From UMGS1470 sp051889215 (GTDB lineage: Bacteria > Bacillota > Clostridia > Christensenellales > UBA1242): a stretch of 21,485 nt of DNA. Below the pieces are notes generated by a model. The model searched no databases. It was not told where the DNA came from and saw nothing but the letters and a program-made list of their open reading frames with translations. How positions within the stretch are numbered: position 1 is the first letter of the stretch; each line of letters starts with the position of its first letter. The translations under genes and the position numbers were made by a program. Below are positions 7,834 to 14,500 of the stretch, in pieces. Location: NCBI GenBank assembly GCA_051889215.1, contig JBJFDC010000008.1, positions 1 through 21,485 on the forward strand, in the 5' to 3' direction.

Positions 7834-8922
7834 TTAAACATTAAATCTAAACAACATGATATCTCCGTCTTGAACGACATAATCTTTGCCCTCAATGCGG
7901 ACTAATCCCTTTTCTTTTGCTTTTTGATAACTGCCAGATGAAATGAGGTCGTCAAAAGACACTGTTTCCGCTTTGATAAAACCCTTTTCAAAATCTGTGT
8001 GAATTTTGCCGGCGGCTTGTGGGGCTTTGCTTCCTTTTTTGATTGTCCATGCGCGAACTTCTTTTTCGCCCGCCGTCAAAAAACTCATTAGTCCCAAGAG
8101 GTCATAGCATGCCGACACAAGTTTTTCAAGACCGCTTTGTTGGATTCCGAGTTCAACTTTGAACATTTCTCTTTCTTCTGGGTCAAGAGCGACAAGTTCT
8201 TCTTCGATTTTTGCGCATAGTGAAACATAACCACAATGTTCTTGCTCTGCGATTTCTTTTACTTCATCAACATATTTATTTTCTTTGCCAATATCTTCTT
8301 CTGAAATATTTGCGACATATATGATTGGTTTTGTCGTGAGAAGAAAAAATGATTTTGCAATTTCTTGTTGTTCTTTTGAGAGGGGAACACTTCTTGCTGG
8401 CTTTTCGTTTTCAAGTGCTTCAAGAAAGAGTTTTAGAATTTCCGCTTCAGCGATTGCTGTTTTGTCTCCCACTTTGACAAGTTTTGCCACCTTTTCATAT
8501 CTTTTTTGCACGGTTTCAAGGTCTGCAAGAATCAATTCAAGATTGATATCTTTGATATCTTCAGATGGATTAACTCGGCCGCTCACATGAATGATGTTTT
8601 CATTTTCAAAGCAGCGAACAACATGAACAATGGCATCAACTTCTCGGATATGACTGAGGAATTTGTTTCCGAGCCCTTCTCCTTTGCTTGCGCCCTTGAC
8701 CAGTCCCGCAATATCAACAAACTCAATGCTTGCAGGGACAACTTTTTGGGTGTTATAAAATTTTGCGAGAACATCAAGACGAGGGTCGGGGACATCAACA
8801 ACTCCGACATTTGGTTCAATCGTGCAAAAAGGATAGTTTGCACTTTCCGCCCCGGCTTGTGTTATGGCATTAAACAGCGTGCTTTTTCCAACATTAGGAA
8901 GTCCGATTACTCCAATTTTCAT
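7834..8922 (-). CDS. ychF: YchF/OLA1-family translation-associated ATPase
   Basis: Obg-related P-loop NTPase that binds ribosomes and prefers ATP; it modulates translation and stress responses. The 362 residues match the family. Seen: G1 GLPNVGKS (7-14), G2 region YPFCTIEPNVGVVDVPDPR, G3 DIAG (70-73) followed by LVKGASKGEGLGN, and the family's variant G4 NISE (205-208) in place of NKxD, which explains the relaxed nucleotide specificity. The C-terminal about 85 residues form the TGS domain. The ATG is preceded by a weak AAGG. It is divergent from uppP and convergent with the ftsH operon. Confidence 0.96.
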   Translation of the reverse strand: MKIGVIGLPNVGKSTLFNAITQAGAESANYPFCTIEPNVGVVDVPDPRLDVLAKFYNTQKVVPASIEFVDIAGLVKGASKGEGLGNKFLSHIREVDAIVHVVRCFENENIIHVSGRVNPSEDIKDINLELILADLETVQKRYEKVAKLVKVGDKTAIAEAEILKLFLEALENEKPARSVPLSKEQQEIAKSFFLLTTKPIIYVANISEEDIGKENKYVDEVKEIAEQEHCGYVSLCAKIEEELVALDPEEREMFKVELGIQQSGLEKLVSACYDLLGLMSFLTAGEKEVRAWTIKKGSKAPQAAGKIHTDFEKGFIKAETVSFDDLISSGSYQKAKEKGLVRIEGKDYVVQDGDIMLFRFNV

Positions 8923-9002
8923 ATAATTTGCCTTTTAATAATTTTATATTGATTTACTGCATAAAATATTTTAATAAAAACGCAAAATAAAGGCAAGACA
9001 AA

Positions 9003-9764
9003 ATGAGTTTTTTTTATGTTATTATTCTTGGCATTGTCCAAGGGCTTACAGAATTTTTACCAGTGTCGTCAAGCGGTCATATGATGCTTGTGGACAAACT
9101 GTTTGGCATTGATGAAAGCAATCTTGTCATGAGTGTGCTTATGCACGTCGCGACTCTTCTTGCAGTCGTTATCGTTTTCCGAAAAGAAGTGTGGGCACTC
9201 ATTCGACACCCATTTTCTGACGAGGCGAAAAAAATCTATTTATCTTTTATCCCAACTTGCATTTTGGTGCTTGTGATAAAAAAGATTAGCCCCGCATGCT
9301 TTGACGGGAGCTTTGTTGGATTTTTCTTTTTGCTCACAGCTGTGCTTTTGGTCGCGGCAGACTTGTTTTCTCGACGCCAACAAAGTTTTGCACCCCTAAA
9401 AAAATCCAGCGCCTTCATCATGGGGATTGCTCAAGGTTTTGCTTGCATTCCAGGACTCAGTCGCAGCGGAACAACAATTGCCACAGGGCTCATGCTTGGA
9501 GAAAATCGTGAAGAGACCGCGCACTTTTCGTTTCTCATGAGCATTCCTGTGATTTTGGCATCGCTTTGCTATGAACTTGTTTTTGACGGCGGAGCAGTTG
9601 CGTTCAAAGATAATATTCTTCAAATTTTTGTCGGGTTTGTCGTTGCTTTTCTCGTTGGAATTTTGGCAATAAAATTTATGTTAAAAGTAATAAAAAAACA
9701 CAAGTTTGTTTGGTTCTCGGTCTATCTTGTTATTCTTTCAATTTTGACCTTGATATTCTTTTAG
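9003..9764 (+). CDS. uppP: Undecaprenyl-diphosphate phosphatase (BacA/UppP)
   Basis: Integral membrane enzyme that dephosphorylates C55-PP to recycle the lipid carrier for peptidoglycan and wall-polymer synthesis; extra copies give bacitracin tolerance. The 253 residues are mostly hydrophobic segments. The (E/Q)xxxE motif is Q13-GLT-E17, continuing into FLPVSSSGH (to His26). The second motif PGLSRSGTT lies at 150-158 with catalytic Arg154. AAAGG a few bases before the ATG is a modest ribosome binding site. A poor promoter (TTGATT at 8949, TAATAA at 8972) lies in the 80-bp divergent spacer shared with ychF. Confidence 0.95.
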   Translation: MSFFYVIILGIVQGLTEFLPVSSSGHMMLVDKLFGIDESNLVMSVLMHVATLLAVVIVFRKEVWALIRHPFSDEAKKIYLSFIPTCILVLVIKKISPACFDGSFVGFFFLLTAVLLVAADLFSRRQQSFAPLKKSSAFIMGIAQGFACIPGLSRSGTTIATGLMLGENREETAHFSFLMSIPVILASLCYELVFDGGAVAFKDNILQIFVGFVVAFLVGILAIKFMLKVIKKHKFVWFSVYLVILSILTLIFF

Positions 9765-9794
9765 GACAAAATGGCAGCAAAGTCATTATTTTTC

Positions 9795-9823
9795 TTGCTA
9801 AAATTGATGAAATGACATAAATT
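9795..9823 (+). promoter_or_regulatory. Putative promoter of the Ca2+-ATPase gene
   Basis: TTGCTA (9795-9800), 17-bp spacer, TAAATT (9818-9823). Initiation about 7 nt on would be at 9830, the start codon itself. There is no Shine-Dalgarno before that ATG. The -10 is imperfect. Confidence 0.45.
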
Positions 9824-9829
9824 ATTAAT

Positions 9830-12442
9830 ATGAAAATAGGAATAAACGCTTATGAAGAAAGCGTAAAAAAAGTTTTTGAAGAAACAAATAGTTCAAGTGA
9901 GGGCTTAACTCAAAAAGCCGCCGAAAAAAAACTTGAGCACGATGGAACAAACGAACTCACTCACGCAAAAAAACAAAGTTGGGTCGTCAAATTTCTCAAA
10001 CAATTTGCCGATATCATGATTTTGATTTTGCTCGTTGCGGGAATTGTTTCGATGTGTTTTGGAGAATATGTTGACGGGGCAATAATTTTGGCTATTGTTC
10101 TTCTCAATGCGATAATTGGATTTTGTCAGGAACAAAAAGCGGAAAAAGCGCTTGAAAGTCTAAAAAAAATGACCGAGTCACAGGCAAAAGTTTTGCGTGG
10201 TGGCACGATAACAAAAGTAAATTGCAAAGACTTGGTTTTGGGTGACGTTGTTGTTTTGGAAGCGGGAGATATTGTCCCGGCGGATTTGAGACTTTTTGAG
10301 GGCGCAATGCTGAAATGTGATGAATCTTCTCTCACGGGCGAAAGCGAGCCGGTTCTCAAAAATCCGAGTGCCGTTGTTTCAAAAAATTGCGCGCTCGGCG
10401 ACAGAATAAACATGGCTTACTCGTCTTCGGTTGTCGTTTATGGCAGAGGGCTTGGCGTTGTTGTCGCGACAGGAATGGACACCGAGGTTGGGAAAATTGC
10501 TTCAATTCTCAGCGACGCAAAAACCGAAACAACACCGCTTCAAAATTCGCTTAAATCGGTTGGCAAAATCTTGACATTGGTTGTCATTGGCGTTGCAGTC
10601 GTCACATTTTTGCTTGAATTTTTGCGTGGCGGACAATCGGTTTTCAATGCGTTCATGACATCAGTCGCACTTGCGGTTGCTGCAATCCCCGAAAGTTTGC
10701 CAGCGGTCGTCACAATCATCATGGCAATGGGTGTTTCAAAACTCGCAAAACGCCGCGCAATCGTAAAACGTCTTCACGCTGTTGAAACTCTTGGGTGTTG
10801 TGAAGTTATATGCTCGGACAAAACTGGCACGCTCACAAAAAATCAGATGACGGTTAAAAAAATGTCGGCTGGCCTTGATGTGTTTGATGAACTTGAAGCG
10901 CATAATGCAAAAGATTTTGAAATTTTGCAAAAAATATTTGCACTTTGCAATGACTCCCGAAAAGACGATAAAAAATTTGTTGGCGACCCAACAGAAACTG
11001 CTCTTTGCGAGTTTGCGTTTGGAAATGGAATGGACAAAATTCAGCTCGACAAAGAAAATCCTCGCGTCTATGAAATTCCTTTTGATTCAAAACGAAAACT
11101 CATGTCTTGCGTTTGCGAAAGAAACGGCATAAAAACAATGTATCTCAAGGGCGGTGTGGACGAAGTTTTGAGCATTTGCTCGTTCGCCCAAATAAGCGGC
11201 GAAATTGTCGTGCTTGATGATGTGTTGAAAGCAAAAATACAAGAAATTAACCAGTCCTTTTCAGATGACGCACTCCGCGTTCTTGCCGGGGCATACAAGG
11301 TTTGCGAAAGTGAAGAAGATTTTGCTGAAAACAACATGATATACATCGGACTCGAAGGCATGATTGACCCGCCTCGAGATGATGTTGCCGAAGCGGTCGC
11401 AAAATGTCAGCATGCGGGAATGCGTGCGGTCATGATAACTGGAGACCACAAATCAACCGCTCTTGCAATCGCAAAACAAGTTGGCATTGCCACAAAATCA
11501 AGCGAAGTGCTCACAGGAACTCAAATTGACGCCCTTGACGACGAAGAGTTTTTGAAGAGACTTCAAACCGTGTGTGTGTTTGCTCGTGTCAGTCCAGAAA
11601 ACAAGGTTAGAATTGTTGAGGGCTTTAAAAAACTCGGCAAAGTTGTTGCAATGACAGGGGACGGAGTTAATGATGCGCCAAGTCTAAAGAAAGCAAACAT
11701 CGGCGTTGGAATGGGAATAACGGGCACAGATGTGACCAAACAAGTTGCCGACATGATTGTCACTGACGACAGTTTTTCAACAATCGTGCTGGCGGTTGAA
11801 GAGGGCAGAAAAATTTATGCCAACATTCAAAAAACAGTTAGTTTCTTGTTTACAACAAATGTTTGCGAAGTCCTTTCGCTTTTGATTTGCATTTTGGCTT
11901 TTCCAAATCTCACATTTTTGACCCCAATTCAAATCTTGTTTATCAATCTCGTCAGCGACAGTTTGCCCGCAATCGCGCTCGGCGTTGAACCCGCGGAACA
12001 CGATGTCATGGATAAACCTCCGCGCAACTCCAAAAAATCTCTGTTCTCGGGCGGAGTTGGACTAAAAATATTTATCATGGCAGCCATTCAGGCGGCAATT
12101 GTTGTTGGGGCATTCGCTCTCGGGAAATATTTGGGTGGAGAAAAAACTGCAACCACAATGGCATTTGTCACAATAAACCTTGTTGAAATGCTCTATTTGC
12201 TGTCAGCGAGAAGCAATAATTCAATTTTCAAAACCTCTCATTTCAAAAATATGTGGCTTATTGCCGCTGTCGCTTTGTGTTTGGTTGTTTTGCTTGTAGT
12301 TATGTTTACACCGCTTTCGGGTGTTTTGGGACTTGTTTCACTCGGTTGGCGAGAATGGCTTGTTGTGCTTGGGCTTTCGATTTCAATAATCCCAGCAAAT
12401 GAGGCGTATAAATATTTCGCAAGTTTAATAAGAAGAAAATAA
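9830..12442 (+). CDS. P-type Ca2+-transporting ATPase (type IIA)
   Basis: Pump that exports Ca2+ using an aspartyl-phosphate intermediate. The 870 residues have SERCA/PMR1-like layout: cation N-domain, A-domain TGES (169-172), M4 motif PESLP (287-291, with the ion-binding Glu), phosphorylation site DKTGTLT (Asp330), nucleotide-binding KGGVDE, hinge TGDGVNDAP (609-617) and the M6 segment NLVSDSLPAIALGVEP, whose Asn and Asp match calcium ligands. About ten membrane segments are visible, with the C-terminal four intact. Calcium is therefore more likely than Na+/K+ or Mg2+. The start at 9830 is the only suitable ATG but has no ribosome binding site. The gene appears monocistronic, ending at a bidirectional terminator. 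Confidence 0.93.
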   Translation: MKIGINAYEESVKKVFEETNSSSEGLTQKAAEKKLEHDGTNELTHAKKQSWVVKFLKQFADIMILILLVAGIVSMCFGEYVDGAIILAIVLLNAIIGFCQEQKAEKALESLKKMTESQAKVLRGGTITKVNCKDLVLGDVVVLEAGDIVPADLRLFEGAMLKCDESSLTGESEPVLKNPSAVVSKNCALGDRINMAYSSSVVVYGRGLGVVVATGMDTEVGKIASILSDAKTETTPLQNSLKSVGKILTLVVIGVAVVTFLLEFLRGGQSVFNAFMTSVALAVAAIPESLPAVVTIIMAMGVSKLAKRRAIVKRLHAVETLGCCEVICSDKTGTLTKNQMTVKKMSAGLDVFDELEAHNAKDFEILQKIFALCNDSRKDDKKFVGDPTETALCEFAFGNGMDKIQLDKENPRVYEIPFDSKRKLMSCVCERNGIKTMYLKGGVDEVLSICSFAQISGEIVVLDDVLKAKIQEINQSFSDDALRVLAGAYKVCESEEDFAENNMIYIGLEGMIDPPRDDVAEAVAKCQHAGMRAVMITGDHKSTALAIAKQVGIATKSSEVLTGTQIDALDDEEFLKRLQTVCVFARVSPENKVRIVEGFKKLGKVVAMTGDGVNDAPSLKKANIGVGMGITGTDVTKQVADMIVTDDSFSTIVLAVEEGRKIYANIQKTVSFLFTTNVCEVLSLLICILAFPNLTFLTPIQILFINLVSDSLPAIALGVEPAEHDVMDKPPRNSKKSLFSGGVGLKIFIMAAIQAAIVVGAFALGKYLGGEKTATTMAFVTINLVEMLYLLSARSNNSIFKTSHFKNMWLIAAVALCLVVLLVVMFTPLSGVLGLVSLGWREWLVVLGLSISIIPANEAYKYFASLIRRK

Positions 12443-12453
12443 CAAATCACAAC

Positions 12454-12492
12454 AAAAAAGAGAACTCCATCAACAGAAAGAGTTCTTTTTTT
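12454..12492. terminator. Bidirectional terminator between Ca2+-ATPase and ferritin-like gene
   Basis: GAACTC (12462-12467) and GAGTTC (12480-12485), flanked by A-rich and T-rich runs on the two sides that extend the stem with a small bulge. It separates the converging genes. Confidence 0.75.
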
Positions 12493-12501
12493 GAGTATAT
12501 G

Positions 12502-12804
12502 TTATTTTGTTAAGTCGTTTGATTCCTCAATGCCTTTTTTGAAGTTTTCATAACTTTCGGGATTGAGTTTGAATAACATATTCATGAGTTCACCAACATG
12601 AACTTCCTCTTCGCTCCGAATGTTTTTCCACACTTTTTGCATTTGTGGATTTGTTGTTTGATTAATGTGGACGGTGTATTGATTAATCGCATCAAGTTCG
12701 CCCATGATGTCGGCACGAATATTGTTTATGAGATTGACATTATCGTCTGCGAGAGGAACACTTTGTCTCATGCTTCGTGGCATTCCGCCAAAAAAATTTT
12801 GCAT
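12502..12804 (-). CDS. Small ferritin-like (EncFtn-like half-ferritin) protein
   Basis: A 100-residue, mainly helical protein with one E...ExxH iron-site half: Glu36 in the first helix (GELDAINQY) and Glu66-x-x-His69 in the second (SEEEVHVGEL). Full ferritins need two such pairs, so this should dimerise to form one di-iron site. The spacing E-30-E-3-H equals what I recall for encapsulated ferritin EncFtn (E32/E62/H65), and the surrounding sequence looks similar. No encapsulin shell gene is in the window, and the C-terminus (ESNDLTK) is not an obvious cargo-loading peptide. The ATG has an AAAGGAG upstream. An alternative label is rubrerythrin-like domain protein. Confidence 0.7.
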   Translation of the reverse strand: MQNFFGGMPRSMRQSVPLADDNVNLINNIRADIMGELDAINQYTVHINQTTNPQMQKVWKNIRSEEEVHVGELMNMLFKLNPESYENFKKGIEESNDLTK

Positions 12805-12887
12805 AACATTCTCCTTTTATTCACTTTTTTATATATTCAAATTGTCTTTGCATTGTGAAAAATGCAGAAATTTTTATTTAATATCTC

Positions 12888-12916
12888 TTGACAACAAAAA
12901 AATATAATGATAACAT
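12888..12916 (+). promoter_or_regulatory. tRNA-Leu promoter
   Basis: Consensus TTGACA (12888-12893), 17-bp spacer, TAACAT (12911-12916). Initiation would fall a few bases before the mature tRNA 5' end at 12928. Confidence 0.7.
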
Positions 12917-12927
12917 AATCCATGCTT

Positions 12928-13009
12928 GCTGGTGTGGCGGAATGGCAGACGCGCACGTTTAAGGGGCGTGTGGGAGACCGTGTGGGTTCAAGTCCCACCA
13001 CCAGCACCA
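12928..13009 (+). tRNA. tRNA-Leu (anticodon AAG), integration target
   Basis: Acceptor GCTGGTG pairs with CACCAGC, followed by A and encoded CCA. D-stem is GCG/CGC. Anticodon stem CACGT/GCGTG closes the loop TTAAGGG, giving anticodon AAG (12961-12963; codon CUU). The long variable arm T-GG-GAGA-CC-GT is typical of class II tRNAs, and the T-arm is GTGGG-TTCAAGT-CCCAC. The gene is whole, but its 3' half from about the anticodon loop lies within the att duplication and was supplied by the inserted element. Confidence 0.97.
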
Positions 13010-13011
13010 AA
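12959..13011 (+). repeat. attL: tRNA-Leu 3' half
   Basis: Starts with the shared core TTAAGGGGCGTGT (anticodon loop and stem) and runs to the AA after CCA. It differs from the right copy at 12972, 12973, 12978 and 12979 only; these four bases form the two base pairs of the variable-arm stem. Confidence 0.92.
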
Positions 13012-13030
13012 CAAAAGGGATTGAGGGCAA
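13011..13030 (+). repeat. Left copy of 20-bp element-end repeat
   Basis: ACAAAAGGGATTGAGGGCAA, directly after attL; 19 of 20 bases match 16228-16247 in the same orientation. It also forms the left arm of the tRNA-Leu terminator. Confidence 0.8.
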
Positions 13031-13049
13031 CACCTCGACCCCTTTTTTT
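13013..13049 (+). terminator. Terminator of tRNA-Leu, supplied by the element
   Basis: AAAAGGG (13013-13019) pairs with CCCTTTT (13040-13046) and GAGG (13023-13026) with CCTC (13033-13036), followed by a T run. The pre-insertion terminator (AGACC-TTCG-GGTCT) is now stranded at 16316-16338. Confidence 0.75.
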
Positions 13050-13056
13050 GTTCTCA

Positions 13057-13076
13057 TACCCTAAAATTTACCCTAA
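13057..13076 (+). repeat. Left pair of TACCCTAA boxes (putative integrase arm sites)
   Basis: TACCCTAA at 13057 and 13069, 12 bp apart. The right end has TACCCTAA at 16164 and CTCCCTAA at 16176 with the same 12-bp spacing and orientation. Arm-type repeats of this size are what the N-terminal domain of Tn916-like integrases binds. Confidence 0.6.
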
Positions 13077-13113
13077 AAAATGCAAACTTTTGTGCAAATT
13101 TTTTCCCGAAAAT

Positions 13114-13129
13114 GTCCAGTTGACTGGAC
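13114..13129. promoter_or_regulatory. 16-bp dyad, copy 1
   Basis: GTCCAGTTGACTGGAC: 7-bp arms around TG. The identical 16-mer recurs at 14021-14036. It is a candidate operator or initiator-binding site for an unidentified dimeric protein. No ORF starts close to it. Confidence 0.6.
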
Positions 13130-13230
13130 GAGAAAAAACGCCCGAAAAATGGGCTGATTCCGTTGCCCGTTTTTTGAGGCGGTTGTGTGTTTATTTTATC
13201 GAAAAAATATGTATGAATTTTTGAGAATGG

Positions 13231-13259
13231 TTGCTGATTGGCAAATTGCATGTTATAAT
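13231..13259 (+). promoter_or_regulatory. Promoter P1 of a tandem array
   Basis: TTGCTG, 17-bp spacer, TGT plus perfect TATAAT (13254-13259). It is preceded by the 23-bp sequence at 13201-13223, which is repeated with two changes at 13278-13300 ahead of P2. Confidence 0.65.
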
Positions 13260-13307
13260 AGCAAAGTAAAAATAGTTGAAAAAATATGTAAGAATTTTTC
13301 AAAAATG

Positions 13308-13337
13308 TTTACGAATTATCTATTTGTGGTGTATAAT
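13308..13337 (+). promoter_or_regulatory. Promoter P2 of a tandem array
   Basis: TTTACG, 18-bp spacer, TATAAT (13332-13337). The -10 lies in TATTTGTGGTGTATAATATA (13321-13340), which is 18/20 identical to the P3 copy, and sits 78 bp after the P1 -10. Confidence 0.6.
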
Positions 13338-13390
13338 ATACAAACGGGAAATAATCAAGTAAAAAACATAGGTATTTTTTTTTGAAAAAC

Positions 13391-13420
13391 TTGTAAAATC
13401 ACCTATTTGTGGCATATAAT
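13391..13420 (+). promoter_or_regulatory. Promoter P3 of a tandem array
   Basis: TTGTAA, 18-bp spacer, TATAAT (13415-13420), within TATTTGTGGCATATAATATA (13404-13423). It is the last promoter before the structured region. Confidence 0.6.
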
Positions 13421-13426
13421 ATATTA

Positions 13427-13579
13427 GGAGAAAAATTTTGTATATATCACGCATTGCGTGTTATATTGCCAGTTTTGTTTTGAGAATTGAACTCGCTAGC
13501 ACCGGCTAAAGCAAAACACGGAGAAAAAGGAAAGAGACTAGACCAACATTGACGGACTTGAGCGGTTGAGTCTTTTTTC
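13427..13579 (+). ncRNA. Putative structured small RNA downstream of P3
   Basis: From the expected P3 start the sequence folds as: hairpin CACGC-ATT-GCGTG with A/T extension (13442-13466); a stem GTTTTG/CAAAAC enclosing TAGC-ACCG-GCTA; and a terminator-like stem AGACT/AGTCT plus CAAC/GTTG ending at 13573 with a run of T. A 23-codon TTG frame (13438-13509) after AGGAG could be a leader peptide but encodes nothing recognisable. I match it to no known RNA family. Confidence 0.4.
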
Positions 13580-13596
13580 TTTTACTCGTTTAACTC

Positions 13597-13850
13597 GAAA
13601 GAGTGTGGCATATTGTGCCTTAACTCTTTCTTGATAGCAAAAATGCACAAGCAAAGGCGAGGTTGTCAAGTGCTTGCGACAACGGAGCAAGTTCACTTTA
13701 CACTTGACAAGTGAAGCAGCTTGTGCAACAAGCTTCGAGGGCTCTTGCGGAGACACACGGACACAAAGCAAGACCCGTCGTTTGTGTCCGTGTGTCCGCT
13801 TGCGGACACACCGCAGTTGAATAGGTATAGTATTACCCTATTCAACTGCG
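13597..13850. other. Dense array of perfect inverted repeats (structured RNA or origin/oriT-like DNA)
   Basis: In order: GAAAGAGT/ACTCTTTC (13597-13630) with inner GGCA/TGCC; a nested three-level stem with outer TGCACAAGC (13644-13652)/GCTTGTGCA (13719-13727), middle TTGTCAAGTG (13663-13672)/CACTTGACAA (13701-13710) and inner CTTGC/GCAAG; a perfect 16-bp stem 13752-13767/13781-13796; a competing 10-bp stem GTGTGTCCGC-TT-GCGGACACAC (13790-13811); and a 14-bp stem 13812-13825/13837-13850. No coding frame explains this. It may be a large structured RNA expressed from P1-P3, or a single-strand-acting replication or transfer origin. Confidence 0.6.
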
Positions 13851-13955
13851 TAATATTTGTAATATTTTATATTCTTTCCCTTTATTTGAGCGAATTTTCT
13901 TTTGTGTTTTAACTGCGTAATATTTGTAATATTTTGTTTTAACTGCGTAATATTT
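13844..13955 (+). repeat. Three direct repeats AACTGCGTAATATTT
   Basis: Copies at 13844-13858, 13911-13925 and 13941-13955. The first two are identical over 25 bp (through GTAATATTTT). The first copy is the right arm of the last hairpin of the structured region. The uneven spacing (67 and 30 bp) excludes a CRISPR array. Confidence 0.8.
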
Positions 13956-14020
13956 TTGATTTTTGGCATTAAAAACGAATAAAAATAACAACATGGACAA
14001 GCACATAACACACATAAATT

Positions 14021-14036
14021 GTCCAGTTGACTGGAC
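14021..14036. promoter_or_regulatory. 16-bp dyad, copy 2
   Basis: GTCCAGTTGACTGGAC, identical to 13114-13129, about 35 bp upstream of the RHH promoter -35. The two copies bracket the promoter array and the structured region. Confidence 0.6.
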
Positions 14037-14070
14037 AAGCAAAAAAAAATGAAAAAGTTTGAAAAAATTG

Positions 14071-14119
14071 TTGACTTATGAATTCCAAAAGTATATTATA
14101 CTTATGAATTCCAAAAGTA
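14071..14119 (+). promoter_or_regulatory. RHH-gene promoter flanked by two operator-like repeats
   Basis: TTGACT (14071-14076), 17-bp spacer, TATTAT (14094-14099). The 20-mer ACTTATGAATTCCAAAAGTA occurs at 14074-14093 (overlapping -35 and filling the spacer) and 14100-14119 (initiation region). The layout fits autorepression by the RHH product. Confidence 0.75.
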
Positions 14120-14141
14120 AAAAGGGGGTGAAATAACAATT

Positions 14142-14315
14142 TTGGATAAGAAAATGGGGCGTCCTACTGACAATCCCAAACCCTTCCAGATAGTGACAAG
14201 AGTTGATTGTGAAACAAAAACAATACTTGACGAATATTGCTTGCAAGAAAATATTGCAAGGAATGAAGGCGTTAGGCGAGGAATAAGAAAGTTAAAGGAC
14301 GAAATAAAAAGATAA
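14142..14315 (+). CDS. Small ribbon-helix-helix (CopG/Arc-like) DNA-binding protein
   Basis: A 57-residue product starting MDKKMGRPTDNPKPF. The pattern is GRPTDNPK, a short strand FQIVTRVD, then helices ETKTILDEYCLQEN and IARNEGVRRGIRKLKDE. This is the layout of compact RHH repressors common on Firmicutes mobile elements. AGGGGGTG (to 14130) precedes the TTG by 11 nt; the ATG at 14154 is a possible alternative start. It is transcribed from its own promoter with two 20-bp repeats, so it is probably autoregulated. It could also serve as the missing excision or copy-control factor. Just past the stop, GGCAA/TTGCC forms a hairpin (14315-14349) without a T run. Confidence 0.78.
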   Translation: MDKKMGRPTDNPKPFQIVTRVDCETKTILDEYCLQENIARNEGVRRGIRKLKDEIKR

Positions 14316-14421
14316 AAGGCAACTCCCCTACCAAAGTGAATTGCCCTTTACCTTACCTCCTCACGAAAGTGGAGCACACAGATAGCACGCTATTAGCACA
14401 CTAAAAGCACGACAGCACTCC

Positions 14422-14483
14422 GTGATAAATCTATTCTATCACACGAGTTTTGATTGTGCAAGTGAGGACAATCAAATTTTTTT
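14422..14483 (+). terminator. Intrinsic terminator ahead of the small-ORF/integrase operon
   Basis: TTTGATTGT (14449-14457) pairs with ACAATCAAA (14468-14476), followed by seven T, ending only 4 nt before the ribosome binding site of the next gene. A second inverted repeat GTGATA/TATCAC lies at 14422-14442. The terminator could close the RHH transcript or attenuate read-through into the operon; no separate promoter is evident in between. Confidence 0.75.
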
Positions 14484-14500
14484 ATTGAGGTGAAAAAAAA

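Noticed and set aside
8506..8952. 148-residue plus-strand ORF
   Set aside because: Antisense shadow of ychF, with no ribosome binding site or family.
12922..13224. 100-residue ORF across the tRNA-Leu gene
   Set aside because: Translates a tRNA and its terminator; not a protein gene.
13185..13385. 66-residue ORF over the promoter array
   Set aside because: Runs through two promoter elements, has no ribosome binding site and has Phe/Lys/Asn-rich chance composition.
13844..13955. CRISPR array
   Set aside because: Only three repeats, uneven spacers of about 50 and 15 bp and no cas gene.
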